DNA of 64,000 nt from Leptolyngbya sp. PCC 7375 (GTDB lineage Bacteria; Cyanobacteriota; Cyanobacteriia; Phormidesmidales; Phormidesmidaceae), in assembly GCF_000316115.1 (NCBI RefSeq), contig NZ_JH993795.1:191555-255554 (forward strand), in the 5' to 3' direction. Positions 9,501 through 17,032 of this stretch are shown here, piece by piece; the first letter of the stretch is position 1, and the number at the start of each line of letters is the position of its first letter. The position numbers were made by a program, and so were the translations under genes. The notes beneath the pieces were generated by a model. That model was not told the origin of the DNA. It searched no databases and worked only from the letters and a program-made list of their open reading frames with translations.

Positions 9501-10400
9501 GTCCGCTGCACAGTATTCAGCGACAATCTTGTGAACCGGGCGATGCTGATCCACACTATCGCTTGGTTTGAAAAGACGAGTTGCCAGGACACCGTCAGCC
9601 ACAGTTTCACCCTCAAATAGGGATGCCAGTAACGGATACATGCGATTTTCGGTGGCTTCGCTTATGCAGACTCCTTCTGCGCCGGACAACAACAACTTAG
9701 TGAACACTTCCGATGATAGGTTAACTTTCCGAGTGGTCGAAAGCTTTGGATTGCTACTCGCTATATTGATGTTTACTTCCTTTGCCAGATGTTCAACTGC
9801 TTGTGCAAATATTGAACGTTTGTCAGTGAAGTGTCTTTCACTTTCGATATAGGCATCAGCGAACAGTTTCAAAAATTGAGGGTTTGGAAGAAGTATTTCT
9901 AAATCAAATCGAGCAAGCTCAGCTTGAAACTCTGCGAAGTCCTCTCCTGGTAAATAATGTTCAAAGATCGCCCTCTGTTCTACTGCATCAAACTCACATA
10001 ACCTAACCACTAGAGGTGGGCGTCCGAAAACGTCATTGAATGCGTTTGTTGCAGCATTATCCCACTCGCTAGATCGACTTGACAGGTAAAAGTGAGTTGG
10101 GTTGACTGCTTCAGCTTGAGCAAGAAGTTTATATATGCTAGAGGCGTCCACTTTTGACAACTCATCAAATGCATCAATCACCAGTGGAGTCTTTTCTGCC
10201 TTTGCTCTTATATATGCAAATTTATTTGCTGTAATGGCTGTTGTGTCCAACTGTTGGGCGAGACTCCCCATAAGCTCAGTCTTCCCACCACCAGGTTCAG
10301 CCAAGATAACGACGTAATTAGAAGCGGCGAGTAACTCCGTTTCAGTGTATGTTCTGTCGTTATTTATAAGGCTGCGTGGAAGATAGAAAGTTGTACTCAT
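6504..10400 (-). CDS. Large P-loop NTPase with C-terminal PD-(D/E)XK-like nuclease motif (tail cut by IS)
   Basis: The open frame has 1298 residues. Walker A is AEPGGGKT (about 34-41) and Walker B is TPLVIDAFDEL (about 72-82), typical of NACHT/STAND-like ATPases. A long helical-repeat-like middle follows, with a CxC-x6-CxC cluster near residue 565 that may bind metal. Near the C-terminus, SDFTV (D about 1238) followed by a strand and EVK (E about 1255, K about 1257) has the PD-(D/E)XK nuclease pattern. NTPase-nuclease proteins of this kind are often anti-phage sensors or effectors, but that role is inferred. The stop codon arises exactly at the right end of the IS256-type element and the natural last ~50 residues lie beyond it. 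The nuclease core residues are upstream of the cut, so partial function is possible. Transcription starts in the 790-bp gap before parA. Confidence 0.75.
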   Translation of the reverse strand: MSTTFYLPRSLINNDRTYTETELLAASNYVVILAEPGGGKTELMGSLAQQLDTTAITANKFAYIRAKAEKTPLVIDAFDELSKVDASSIYKLLAQAEAVNPTHFYLSSRSSEWDNAATNAFNDVFGRPPLVVRLCEFDAVEQRAIFEHYLPGEDFAEFQAELARFDLEILLPNPQFLKLFADAYIESERHFTDKRSIFAQAVEHLAKEVNINIASSNPKLSTTRKVNLSSEVFTKLLLSGAEGVCISEATENRMYPLLASLFEGETVADGVLATRLFKPSDSVDQHRPVHKIVAEYCAADYLTKRIADPANPLTLSKCLSIIAPNSTVRDELRGLLGWMAALGNKPIEESAIELDPYAVLANGDLSQLEHSSKHLLVNRLKELETHDPYFRREDFWRRFSIAGFFTQDVVEEIKPLLIDGNDGHLRDLLLELLAGSPAIGQLRDELRQLTLTPTERENTRWLANRCLLNIDDDILRSDLDILISEGSDTSLSIAVETIETLGPETFERTYLAEFFRTCSKIYLGRRESVLSIRYRLKNFIDRLDFTTIEWLLDKLTKDLACTCGKEPYECDCRNGISKILGSMLDSYFELAIPPFDPLRVWQWVGNLNFHEQKGADQSKAVQVLQKNDDLRQGIIAHVFGKLTDRDEIFKIQLNKFDWHSYSHSGLNFQRNDYKFVVDLAFTTNNPNLWVSFIARHQYSQNKGVQGPNNLRRHMREQALEKPLFMREWAKDGRAVQRFRQENHKRYVKRIRKIERRNRKQDKIRAVNIKYVQDNRKLVEGGYHFDCLVRFAELVLMAPDKIEHEFRDEALVRNALRNCLNFITPYIPDLNKLAELDCTLQSLKSERILYAACLEIMRVKGNLEEVDLHLLRALRTNIHAGSRAVSSEERIALFKEVDRLLFPNSDSAEKFLRGYVEPQLAHRGCAHPNVGLLRNDNAFGHLRATLSLEWLKRFHELALEPLDMLFEIAVQYGDRDSLKEIMAERCAKLMSDWPNRTENEDIERKRTFWLVRAWCFLNDAPEIYWEWLKEDKDTLLILNELSGRMKTRGHSYWPMLTSVKVEVILNAFIGKWPKVYLPNQWGTESPKEQNAYRFLTEVIWAIDSDEPDDAIPVLERLIEDQRFIDLHNRLKSIHAGQVRRKALREFEPPAPQQIVSLLDHDTVVNVEGLRQLVIQELQDFQKAIDGGEFNSADRFYEKGERLGEVKSTEIIAERLSLNLRHQGISVTLEHQLKDAKRSDFTVARMIDGKRLLLVTEVKGQWHDELYTAASDQLHERYSIHPDAEQQGIFLAIWFGARVY

Positions 10401-10849
10401 GCAAGAGTCATATTTATAAATGAGACCGATTTATCTTGTTTGAACGGCATGAGCCACAACACCCAATTATATAAGTTTGATTTACAGAGTGTGCTTTAGA
10501 TCGGTTCCGAAAACTTTCTAAAAAACACTACTATTCGTCCAAGATGCGTAAGATATCCTATCGTCGACCTTAACTGAGAGACCTATACCTAAGTGTGTTA
10601 CTTGGTTCATCTGAACACATCTCAAAATTAGTCACGGATATTAGAACAGTAGGTTTCTGCATAATCGACCCTGCAGGTCCATGTATTTTTTTTGAAAAAG
10701 AGGTGTAGGATAGTACCTATGATCCTAGTTCAATTGATCTATTTTTCTACTTCTTCTAACTTACCTTGTAAGCCATAACCCTTGATACTCAGGCGTCTTC
10801 CTGACAACACATCAAATGAAAAATAATTCAAATTTGGTGTTGACAATGG
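10401..10849. other. Intergenic region upstream of the NTPase and par operon
   Basis: No gene is seen here. It is AT-rich and must carry the leftward promoter for the NTPase gene. The adjoining part up to parA contains the parS-like sites. Confidence 0.45.
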
Positions 10850-10893
10850 TGATTATTCTGGAATAATCAAGCATGGTTATTTCAGAATAATCA
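10850..10893. promoter_or_regulatory. Two parS-like palindromes upstream of parA
   Basis: TGATTATTCTGGAATAATCA (10850-10869) and TGGTTATTTCAGAATAATCA (10874-10893) are two imperfect 20-bp palindromes, 24 bp apart start to start. The same palindrome, perfect, lies inside parB at 12411. Repeated palindromes flanking and inside a par operon are the expected ParB-binding centromere. They may also autoregulate parAB. Confidence 0.65.
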
Positions 10894-11190
10894 AATTGAA
10901 GGCCAAAATGGTTCTCCCAAACCTTGGAAAGTTAGTCGTTGAATTTGGAATCGGTTTGTCTGTTGAAACTTTTACTACCCACCACAGCAGCAGACAGATC
11001 CAGTGCAAAATTCAGTAGCTTATTGCTCAGAAAAATTGTTTATTCCAGTTGGGATCGCTCTGTTCCCAGTATTTATAGAGTTTTCTCGAACTCTCAGAAA
11101 CTAACAGAATTTAGTCGTTTGTTGTCAGTGTTTACGGTTAGGACTCCAGCTATGTCCTATGGCCCTTAACTACAGGTACTCCATAAAGCC
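10894..11190 (+). other. parA leader
   Basis: A TTG-started frame covers 10939-11169 but its translation has no protein-like features and no ribosome site, so I treat this as the parA promoter and leader. No clear hexamers stand out. Confidence 0.4.
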
Positions 11191-11832
11191 ATGACAGTTA
11201 TCTCATTTACCAATCAAAAAGGTGGTTGCTCCAAATCCACCACATCTGTCCACTTTGCCTATTGGTTACGTCAAAAAGGTCACACTGTCTGTTTAGTCGA
11301 TTCAGACGCCCAGCGATCCAGCTCTATCTGGATTGAATGTCTGGAGGATGCCGATGTCGATGTTGTCGTCTTGCAATCCGCTGACGAAGTGATTGATCAG
11401 CTGCCCGATATCGCCAGTCAGTATGACTTCACCATTGTCGACGGTCCAGCCGGGTTGTCCGAAGTCACACGGGCCATTCTATTTAGAACCGATGTGTCCG
11501 TGATCCCCTGTCAGCCAACTGGGGTGGATTTGCGCAGTGCAGCGGATGCCGTCAAGCTGGTCAGACAAGCTCAGTCTGTTCGTAATGGCCCTCCAAATGC
11601 TGCACTTTTTCTCGCTCGGGCTGTCAAAGGAACTCGACTAAAAGATGAGGCGATGGCACTGTTATCAAAATCAAATATCCCGATCCTTAAGACAGTTATC
11701 CACCAAAAACAGTGTGTAGCTGATACCTTTGGTCAGCAGGGAACCGTATGGAACCTATCTGGCAGAGCTGCCACTGAATCTGCCAGAGAATTTGATCGAC
11801 TTTTCAAAGAGCTGCTAATGGAGGTTGTGTAA
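11191..11832 (+). CDS. parA: ParA-family partition ATPase
   Basis: The protein has 213 residues, the short type Ib form without an N-terminal HTH. The deviant Walker A is KGGCSKST (about 10-17), with the signature lysine; the usual V-G is C-S here. Walker A' is CLVDSDAQ (about 36-43) and Walker B is FTIVDGPAG. ParA moves plasmid copies by ATP-dependent binding to nucleoid DNA and is stimulated by ParB. The gene is followed after 3 bp by parB in the same direction, so the pair is an operon. Upstream parS-like palindromes suggest ParB-mediated control. Confidence 0.93.
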   Translation: MTVISFTNQKGGCSKSTTSVHFAYWLRQKGHTVCLVDSDAQRSSSIWIECLEDADVDVVVLQSADEVIDQLPDIASQYDFTIVDGPAGLSEVTRAILFRTDVSVIPCQPTGVDLRSAADAVKLVRQAQSVRNGPPNAALFLARAVKGTRLKDEAMALLSKSNIPILKTVIHQKQCVADTFGQQGTVWNLSGRAATESAREFDRLFKELLMEVV

Positions 11833-11835
11833 GCT

Positions 11836-12879
11836 ATGACCCGTAAAGGCCGTCAAACCCTGGATAGTACATTAGCTAACGAGTTTGTATTTGGATCCGC
11901 TGAACGTCCCTCTCAAACTGAACCTTCTCATGAGATCGCTCAACTCAAGGCAGAACTAAATCGAATCCAAGCCCAGCCAAAAGAAACCTCAGCTCTATTG
12001 CCAGTCGATAAAATCTTGCCGCTGCGGTTGCCCGATGGCATGAAGCAGCCACGGAAATATTTTGATCCCAATGCGATGGAGCGTCTAAAAGTGTCCATCG
12101 ATAAACACGGTGTCTGTGAACCGATTTTGACTCGACCTGCCAGTGATGGCCAGTTAGAAATTGTCTCTGGAGAGCGTCGCTGGCGGAGTGCCTGTGCTTT
12201 GAACCATGCCGAAATTCCTGGTGTGGTTAAGGAAATGACCGATGAAGAGGCCCTGGAAATTGCCCTGATCGCTCATCTGCTCAGTGAGAATATTACTGCT
12301 GTAGAAGAAACCGATAGCTTGATTGGGCTAATCAGTTTACGCACAGAACTGACAGCCGATGGGGTCCCTTCTTTACTAACAAAAGTGCGCAATGCCCAGG
12401 CCAGAAAAAATGATTATTCCGGAATAATCAGCGTGGATACCCTCAAGGATGTGGAAGCAATCCTGGGTGAATTTGGCATTTCCCTGGCAAGCTTTGTATC
12501 CAATCGTTTGCCCCTGCTAGATTTGCCTGAGTTCATTATGGATAACGTGCGTGAAGGAAAGCTGGATCCTTCTAAGGCGTTATTAGTTGCCCGTACTCAG
12601 TCAGATTTACAGCATCAGCTAGTGGATGAAGTTCTGCAAGACTCTTTGACAAAAGAGCAGCTGCGGAAACGAATTGCTGAATTAAAGACCCAGGGTAAGC
12701 CAGCTGATACAGACAAAAATGGGGCCAGTGAGCAACCTACATTTGATACTGTGCATAAGCTCTATTCCAAAGTAAGTAAGAAGCTGTCGGGCAAGGACAG
12801 GCAGGTCACTCGCAAAATGCAGGTGCGCATTAATCGGATTGATGAAGCGTTACGAGAGTTACTCGCTGAGCTGGACTAA
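11836..12879 (+). CDS. parB: ParB-like centromere-binding partition protein
   Basis: The protein has 347 residues. The ParB/Sulfiredoxin-type core is at about residues 55-155: it includes QPRKYFDPNAMERLKVSIDK, GVCEPILTRP and the GERRWRS arginine-rich motif that binds CTP in this family. The middle helical part should contain the DNA-recognition HTH, and the C-terminus is basic and may dimerise. ParB loads at parS and activates ParA. It starts 3 bp after parA. A perfect copy of the parS-like palindrome is embedded in its coding sequence (12411-12430, residues around NDYSGIIS), an unusual place for a centromere site. Confidence 0.92.
   Translation: MTRKGRQTLDSTLANEFVFGSAERPSQTEPSHEIAQLKAELNRIQAQPKETSALLPVDKILPLRLPDGMKQPRKYFDPNAMERLKVSIDKHGVCEPILTRPASDGQLEIVSGERRWRSACALNHAEIPGVVKEMTDEEALEIALIAHLLSENITAVEETDSLIGLISLRTELTADGVPSLLTKVRNAQARKNDYSGIISVDTLKDVEAILGEFGISLASFVSNRLPLLDLPEFIMDNVREGKLDPSKALLVARTQSDLQHQLVDEVLQDSLTKEQLRKRIAELKTQGKPADTDKNGASEQPTFDTVHKLYSKVSKKLSGKDRQVTRKMQVRINRIDEALRELLAELD
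12411..12430. promoter_or_regulatory. Perfect parS-like palindrome inside parB
   Basis: TGATTATTCCGGAATAATCA is a perfect 20-bp palindrome. It matches the two sites upstream of parA with one changed arm in each. It is therefore the best-matching copy of the candidate ParB site, although it lies within the coding frame. Confidence 0.65.
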
Positions 12880-12913
12880 TGGTTTTGTTTGTGGATGTTG
12901 TCGGATGCGATCG

Positions 12914-13927
12914 CTATTCCGACGCTGACCCAAACAGACCCGATTCGGATGCTTGTAACGTGTCATAGAAACTTTCTTTTGCCTTTAATTCCAAGGCTCG
13001 TTTGGTGTACCGCCCAAACACTCCCATGGACTTAATCCGCATTAGCCTGCGCACAAATTCAGGATTCATTCCCTCCAGAATCAACTGGGTTCCAAACGTA
13101 TGGCGCAGCTGGTGAGGATGAATCTGTGTATCCAGTTCCGCTAACTCAGCCAAATCCTTGATGCAGTTGTACACACCCTTGTAACCCATCCTTTGACCTC
13201 GGTTCCGGTTAGAAAGACTAATAAACAAAGGCGCATCAGCACTCGTATCAAACCCCTCACTTAGACACCAGCCCAGGTAGCTATCCAATGCTCTGCAAGC
13301 CTGAGCCGATAATGGCACAACTCCATCACTGCCCCACTTAGCCCCTTGAATCGTGATCGACTGCTTGCCATAGTCACCCACATTACGAGCCGCCACTTCA
13401 TTCGCTCGCAATCCATGCTTTAGTAGTTCAAATATTGCCCGGTCACGGTTGTACCGTTCACCTCGAAACGGCAGCACCTCTTCTAAGTTTTGGATGATAG
13501 ACACCTCTAAATCCTTCACCTGACTCGGCGCATCCGTCACTTTCTCAAGGCTCAAGGCCGGATTGTACTGAATGAGTCGTTTGGCCGTCAGCCACTTAAA
13601 GAAACTCTGAATAGATGCCAGCGCCTGGTTGATACTGGCTGGGGATAATGCCTCGTCTAGTGAATTGGCCTTAGGCGTTGTTTTAAGGTGAGTTTTGTAG
13701 CGAGTTAAATCCTGCTCCGTAACATCTGGCCATCCCTTCCCCGCTAACCACCGCTGAAATTGACGCAGCTGACGAGTGTAGGTTTTCTTTGTACTGGGTC
13801 TTAACTCCCGATCTTCAAGAAACCGATCCACCCAATCTGGCTCACGAGTTACCTGAGGCACTACAGGCTTTTTAGGCCTGCCATCTTGGAACTCAATAAA
13901 TGTGGGTTGTGGATCGGATTTAGCCAT
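12914..13927 (-). CDS. Xer-like tyrosine recombinase
   Basis: The protein has 337 residues. The N-terminal SAM-like core-binding domain spans about 28-125. The catalytic domain shows R in GLRANEVA, HPHQLRHTFGTQL (H-x-x-R) and the tyrosine in GRYTKRALELK. It shares the PTFIEF N-terminal motif and overall plan with the two recombinases at 17.7-20.4 and 24.3-25.3 kb, so the plasmid has three paralogues. Such enzymes resolve plasmid multimers or move integrated segments; location beside parAB favours multimer resolution. The gene is convergent with parB, separated by 34 bp containing a HIP1 octamer. Confidence 0.9.
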   Translation of the reverse strand: MAKSDPQPTFIEFQDGRPKKPVVPQVTREPDWVDRFLEDRELRPSTKKTYTRQLRQFQRWLAGKGWPDVTEQDLTRYKTHLKTTPKANSLDEALSPASINQALASIQSFFKWLTAKRLIQYNPALSLEKVTDAPSQVKDLEVSIIQNLEEVLPFRGERYNRDRAIFELLKHGLRANEVAARNVGDYGKQSITIQGAKWGSDGVVPLSAQACRALDSYLGWCLSEGFDTSADAPLFISLSNRNRGQRMGYKGVYNCIKDLAELAELDTQIHPHQLRHTFGTQLILEGMNPEFVRRLMRIKSMGVFGRYTKRALELKAKESFYDTLQASESGLFGSASE

Positions 13928-13995
13928 GGGGTGCTGCCATACTGGTACAAGGGTATCAAAGATGATCCTAAATAGTCCTACGGCTAAACAGAGTT

Positions 13996-14616
13996 TTAGG
14001 AACGCGGATTTTGTAGAATCGAGAGCGCCACTTCCAATGCCTTGGCCGCCGTCATCAGCTGTGTCCGAGTTTTGACCAACTGATTGCGTCGCTCAATTCC
14101 CGCCTGTGCTTCCCGATGGCGTGGATCGTCCGTTTTACCCAAATGGATGTGCCGCACTAATCGTTGTTGAGCCTGGGGATGAAACATTTCCCTGTGGGCC
14201 GCCAGTTTGTTGTACCAATATGTACCGTAAGGTCGTTTGACAGCATAGGCATGCACTTCCGTTCCCTCAGGAGCAATATACTGTCTGCTGTTCGGTTCTA
14301 ACTGAGCTAACTGGGTTTCCAACTCAGCCATGGAATCCTGGATCGTCTCCATCAGTGACACAATTCCCAGTGAATCGAAGTCTTGAGGGTTCCCCCGCTG
14401 TCGTAGCATCAGTGTGGCAGCTGAGTTAGCCAACATCGGTACCGAATGCTTTGCCTGTGCTTCACCACCTACTTGAAGATTAACCGTTTCACCATCTATA
14501 TCTGACTTAGCCAGTTCTGAACAAGCTGCTAAATTAGGACACTGAGCCGCCAATAAACCCGGTGTTTGAGTAATCGCCTCACAGGAAAAACTAAATGGAC
14601 AATACTTTCGACTCAT
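13996..14616 (-). CDS. Hypothetical protein with N-terminal cysteine cluster
   Basis: The protein has 206 residues and is not recognised. The first 35 residues hold four cysteines (CPFSFSC and CPNLAAC, with 13 residues between the pairs), a spacing that could bind zinc or an iron-sulfur cluster. The rest is mostly helical with a coiled-coil-like stretch (METIQDSMAELETQLAQLE) and a basic C-terminus. The position between the recombinase and HU on the same strand suggests a plasmid-maintenance DNA-binding role, but no function can be assigned. Confidence 0.7.
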   Translation of the reverse strand: MSRKYCPFSFSCEAITQTPGLLAAQCPNLAACSELAKSDIDGETVNLQVGGEAQAKHSVPMLANSAATLMLRQRGNPQDFDSLGIVSLMETIQDSMAELETQLAQLEPNSRQYIAPEGTEVHAYAVKRPYGTYWYNKLAAHREMFHPQAQQRLVRHIHLGKTDDPRHREAQAGIERRNQLVKTRTQLMTAAKALEVALSILQNPRS

Positions 14617-14721
14617 CGGTTGTTCTAGCTATCTAATCAAACTATTTAGCTAGAACTAAGTTTGAAATATAGGTGCCCATGGTGAGCACCTCCAGCAATG
14701 AATCGTTAAATCCTCAAATCG

Positions 14722-15000
14722 TTATGCCTCTTTGACCCGTTCTTTGAAAGCCTTCCCAGCAGAAAATGCAGGAACAGTTGTAGCTGGAATCTTGATCACC
14801 TCACCCGTTTTAGGATTACGCCCATCTCGGGCCTTACGGTCCCGTGGTTCAAAACTACCGAAGCCGATCAGAGTTACCTTCTCCCCTTCCGAAACGGTTT
14901 CCATCACTGTATCAATAGTGGCTGATACCACGTTATCGATGACATTTTTCGGTAGCTCAGTAGAAGATGCTACTGCATCAATCAATTCACCTTTGTTCAT
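14722..15000 (-). CDS. hup: HU/IHF-family DNA-binding protein
   Basis: The protein has 92 residues starting at MNKGELIDAVA (ATG 15000). A TTG three codons upstream is possible, but family members begin MNK. The HU signature GFGSFEPRDRKARDGRNPKTGE is present in the DNA-bending arm region, followed by the family ending PAFSAGKAFKERV. HU bends and compacts DNA and commonly assists plasmid replication initiation and recombination. A plasmid-borne copy next to par and recombinase genes fits that use. Confidence 0.95.
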   Translation of the reverse strand: MNKGELIDAVASSTELPKNVIDNVVSATIDTVMETVSEGEKVTLIGFGSFEPRDRKARDGRNPKTGEVIKIPATTVPAFSAGKAFKERVKEA

Positions 15001-15187
15001 AGTAGGCAAGCTTAAAGCAGCTCAATTCGTTGTAAGACAGGTCATATTAGACCATAGAGACCACTTGTTGTAGAGCGTTCTAGAAACATTTGTTTTCAAA
15101 CGGATTGCATAAAATTCCAAGTAGAAAACATACCCAAGTTTTTCATGCAGGCTCCCGCCTTAATAGATTCTATTTCCAGGACATGAA

Positions 15188-15358
15188 TTACTCACTCTTT
15201 TCTGCCTTGTGCTGCTCTATATATTTCCGCATGTAAGCAACCAGCACATCTTTCATATTTTCATCCCTGGCAGCACAAATAGATTTGAACTCACTGCGTA
15301 AGCTTCTAGGAATTCGTAGCTTTAGCTCTACAATTTCTTCTTTTGGCTCCTTACTCAC
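15188..15358 (-). CDS. Small ribbon-helix-helix (CopG/ParG-like) DNA-binding protein
   Basis: The frame has 56 residues, GTG start at 15358 with GGAG about 10 nt upstream, stop TAA at 15188-15190. Residues 9-20 (IVELKLRIPRSL) form the beta-strand plus turn of a ribbon-helix-helix fold. They are followed by two helices (FKSICAARDEN and MKDVLVAYMRKYIEQHK). RHH proteins bind operators as dimers and often control copy number, partition or toxin genes. A perfect inverted repeat lies just upstream (15419-15443), between this gene and a divergent lipoprotein gene, and is its most likely operator. Upstream GTG codons at 15367 and 15364 are alternative starts. Confidence 0.7.
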   Translation of the reverse strand: MSKEPKEEIVELKLRIPRSLRSEFKSICAARDENMKDVLVAYMRKYIEQHKAEKSE

Positions 15359-15418
15359 ACTCACCACACTCCAAGGGACATACCTACCAATTGTCCCCTA
15401 AGGGTTAAATTACGTTTA

Positions 15419-15443
15419 GGGCCACTAGTGGACATAGTGGCCC
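15419..15443. promoter_or_regulatory. Operator-like inverted repeat between RHH gene and lipoprotein gene
   Basis: GGGCCACTA (15419-15427) pairs perfectly with TAGTGGCCC (15435-15443) across 7 nt. The CACTAGTGG/CATAGTGG cores also read as tandem half-sites. The site lies in the divergent region, which suits an RHH repressor acting on both genes. Confidence 0.5.
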
Positions 15444-15481
15444 TGTGTGATATATTTAGAATGCCCCTCATGAGGTGTCTT

Positions 15482-15847
15482 ATGAGTCGTAATCCCCTCA
15501 TATATCTACCTTTAGCAGGATTACTCATATTGGGTGCCTGCACCATAGAAAGCACAGGTGGTGCTGCTAACGCCACCAAAGTTGGTTTTGACCCCTCACT
15601 ACCAGCAAGCCCAGATGCTAATGCTGAAGACTACGGCCTAGATGGAACCATGGGCGAAGCCGATTTGCTAGCCCTCAGTTATCTCAACTGGCCTCAAAAT
15701 TACACCAGCATTAGCGATCGCTTTGGTTTTCCTGCACAACGAAGCGAGAGTGCAGATTATTACAGTATTATTGGAAATCGATGGGTTGCCGTCTATTACG
15801 ATAGTACTGGCAATGCAACTGGCTACAGTGTTAGCGATAGTCAGTAG
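15482..15847 (+). CDS. Small predicted lipoprotein
   Basis: The protein has 121 residues from ATG 15482, with GAGG about 7 nt upstream. The N-terminus MSRNPLIYLPLAGLLILGAC is a lipoprotein signal peptide ending in the lipobox LGAC, so the cysteine would be lipidated and the protein anchored in a membrane. The mature part has a segment (YTSISDRFGFPAQRSESADYYSIIG, about 70-95) resembling SmpA/BamE-like small domains that scan RFG-x-P, but this is only a likeness. A longer frame from 15428 exists but would bury the signal peptide. It is divergent from the RHH gene. Confidence 0.72.
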   Translation: MSRNPLIYLPLAGLLILGACTIESTGGAANATKVGFDPSLPASPDANAEDYGLDGTMGEADLLALSYLNWPQNYTSISDRFGFPAQRSESADYYSIIGNRWVAVYYDSTGNATGYSVSDSQ

Positions 15848-15882
15848 ACAGCAATCAGGCAGAGACTATAGTCCATATGGCT

Positions 15883-15981
15883 ATATAAGTAGGTGGCCAA
15901 AACTATTCAATATCCCGAAGTTTGCCAGGTAAGTATCTTAGCGATTCAGAGCTACGTTTACTTATGGCCACCTACTTATAT
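15883..15981. repeat. 17-bp perfect inverted repeats around a 65-bp spacer (MITE-like)
   Basis: ATATAAGTAGGTGGCCA (15883-15899) is matched by its exact complement TGGCCACCTACTTATAT (15965-15981). The 99-bp unit encodes nothing. It could be a miniature element or a long-range hairpin downstream of the lipoprotein gene. No target duplication is obvious. Confidence 0.6.
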
Positions 15982-16082
15982 GTTCTGAAAGGTCGCTTAA
16001 CATCTAGTAGACAGCACTAATTAGCAACGGTATCATTGCCATAGTTCAGATGTATTTACGTCCGTAAACACAGGTGAACCCC

Positions 16083-16559
16083 ATGAAAATGCAGCAACTT
16101 AAAAAACGAGTCTGGAAAGTCTGGACCACCATAAACAGCTACTGTGGTGAGCTAACCAGTTCACTAGATGATTACGTGGGTGAAATCAAAGGATTTGGTG
16201 ATCGTCGCTATAAGAAGACCTGGGAAGCGGCTTACGCGCGGCTATCTGCGATCTCCATCCACCGAGGCACTCTAGATGCCTACTCACTAATTCTCTACAC
16301 CCTCAATTTCACCCCCGATCACCCCGATTACGAATATCGAGATCAAATCCTAGACGAATTCATGATGATCCCTGATGCTTTAGACCTCATAAAAATGGGT
16401 CTAGAGCAGATTTTCACATCCTCCGATTTCACTGCTGACGAACAACGAGAAGCGAGTCACAATGGTTTTTTTGAACTTTTGGCGGGAAGAAAAGACCAAC
16501 TACGAGGAACAAGCATCCCAGTTAGAGCTATCGGGCCGCTCACAGGAGTTAACGCCTAA
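16083..16559 (+). CDS. Hypothetical protein, first of an overlapping pair
   Basis: The protein has 158 residues, not recognised. ATG 16083 follows AGGTG by about 9 nt; GTG 16074 is an alternative. The sequence is helical and acidic in its second half (YEYRDQILDEFMMIPDALDL) with no membrane segment. Its last 98 nt overlap the next gene in another frame. The overlap suggests translational coupling or a shared transcript. No function can be given. Confidence 0.6.
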   Translation: MKMQQLKKRVWKVWTTINSYCGELTSSLDDYVGEIKGFGDRRYKKTWEAAYARLSAISIHRGTLDAYSLILYTLNFTPDHPDYEYRDQILDEFMMIPDALDLIKMGLEQIFTSSDFTADEQREASHNGFFELLAGRKDQLRGTSIPVRAIGPLTGVNA

Positions 16560-16908
16560 GCGTAAGCGTGTCGATGGCGCGATCGTCAATCGTCGTTTCA
16601 ATAAAGCCATCCATGAAAATGGGGGACGTGGCCAAGTCTTCGCCGATGCAGTGATCGCCGAAACCGACGAATTGTTCAGCTGTGGTGTCAACGAACTCTA
16701 CCAGGCAACTGGAGGTAAACGAGGAGACCGAAGCTCCTTACCCCAACCAGCTCAAGAAGCCTACATGGTCAACGAATCGCTCACAGCCCATGAACTCGAA
16801 CGCATGATTGGCACTATTGGCGGTGAAGACCAGGACGAAGTCAACGGTCGCATTGTTGGCCTTGTGCGCCAGGAAGCAAAGCAGACCCGCAAACGACTAC
16901 CCTGGTAA
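16462..16908 (+). CDS. Hypothetical protein, second of an overlapping pair
   Basis: The protein has up to 148 residues and is not recognised. The ATG at 16462 lies inside the preceding gene; a later start cannot be excluded. The central block (GVNELYQATGGKRGDRSSLP, then AQEAYMVNESLTAHELE) looks like a conserved core, with a basic C-terminus (RQEAKQTRKRLPW). It may be a DNA-binding or phage-like regulator, but nothing decisive is visible. Tight overlap with the previous gene would also fit a toxin-antitoxin-like pair, without further support. Confidence 0.6.
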   Translation: MVFLNFWREEKTNYEEQASQLELSGRSQELTPKRKRVDGAIVNRRFNKAIHENGGRGQVFADAVIAETDELFSCGVNELYQATGGKRGDRSSLPQPAQEAYMVNESLTAHELERMIGTIGGEDQDEVNGRIVGLVRQEAKQTRKRLPW

Positions 16909-17032
16909 GGTTGGGAGCAAATTTTGCTAGTAGTTGTATCTACAATTTCCTTACTCCTGTGAGGGTTCCTTGGTTAGCTAACTAGTAACTGATAAATCGA
17001 GCTAGAATTAGGCATCTTGTATGGTCATTGTG

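Noticed and set aside
10939..11169. Small gene ahead of parA
   Set aside because: TTG start, no ribosome site and a serine/leucine-rich translation typical of non-coding DNA.
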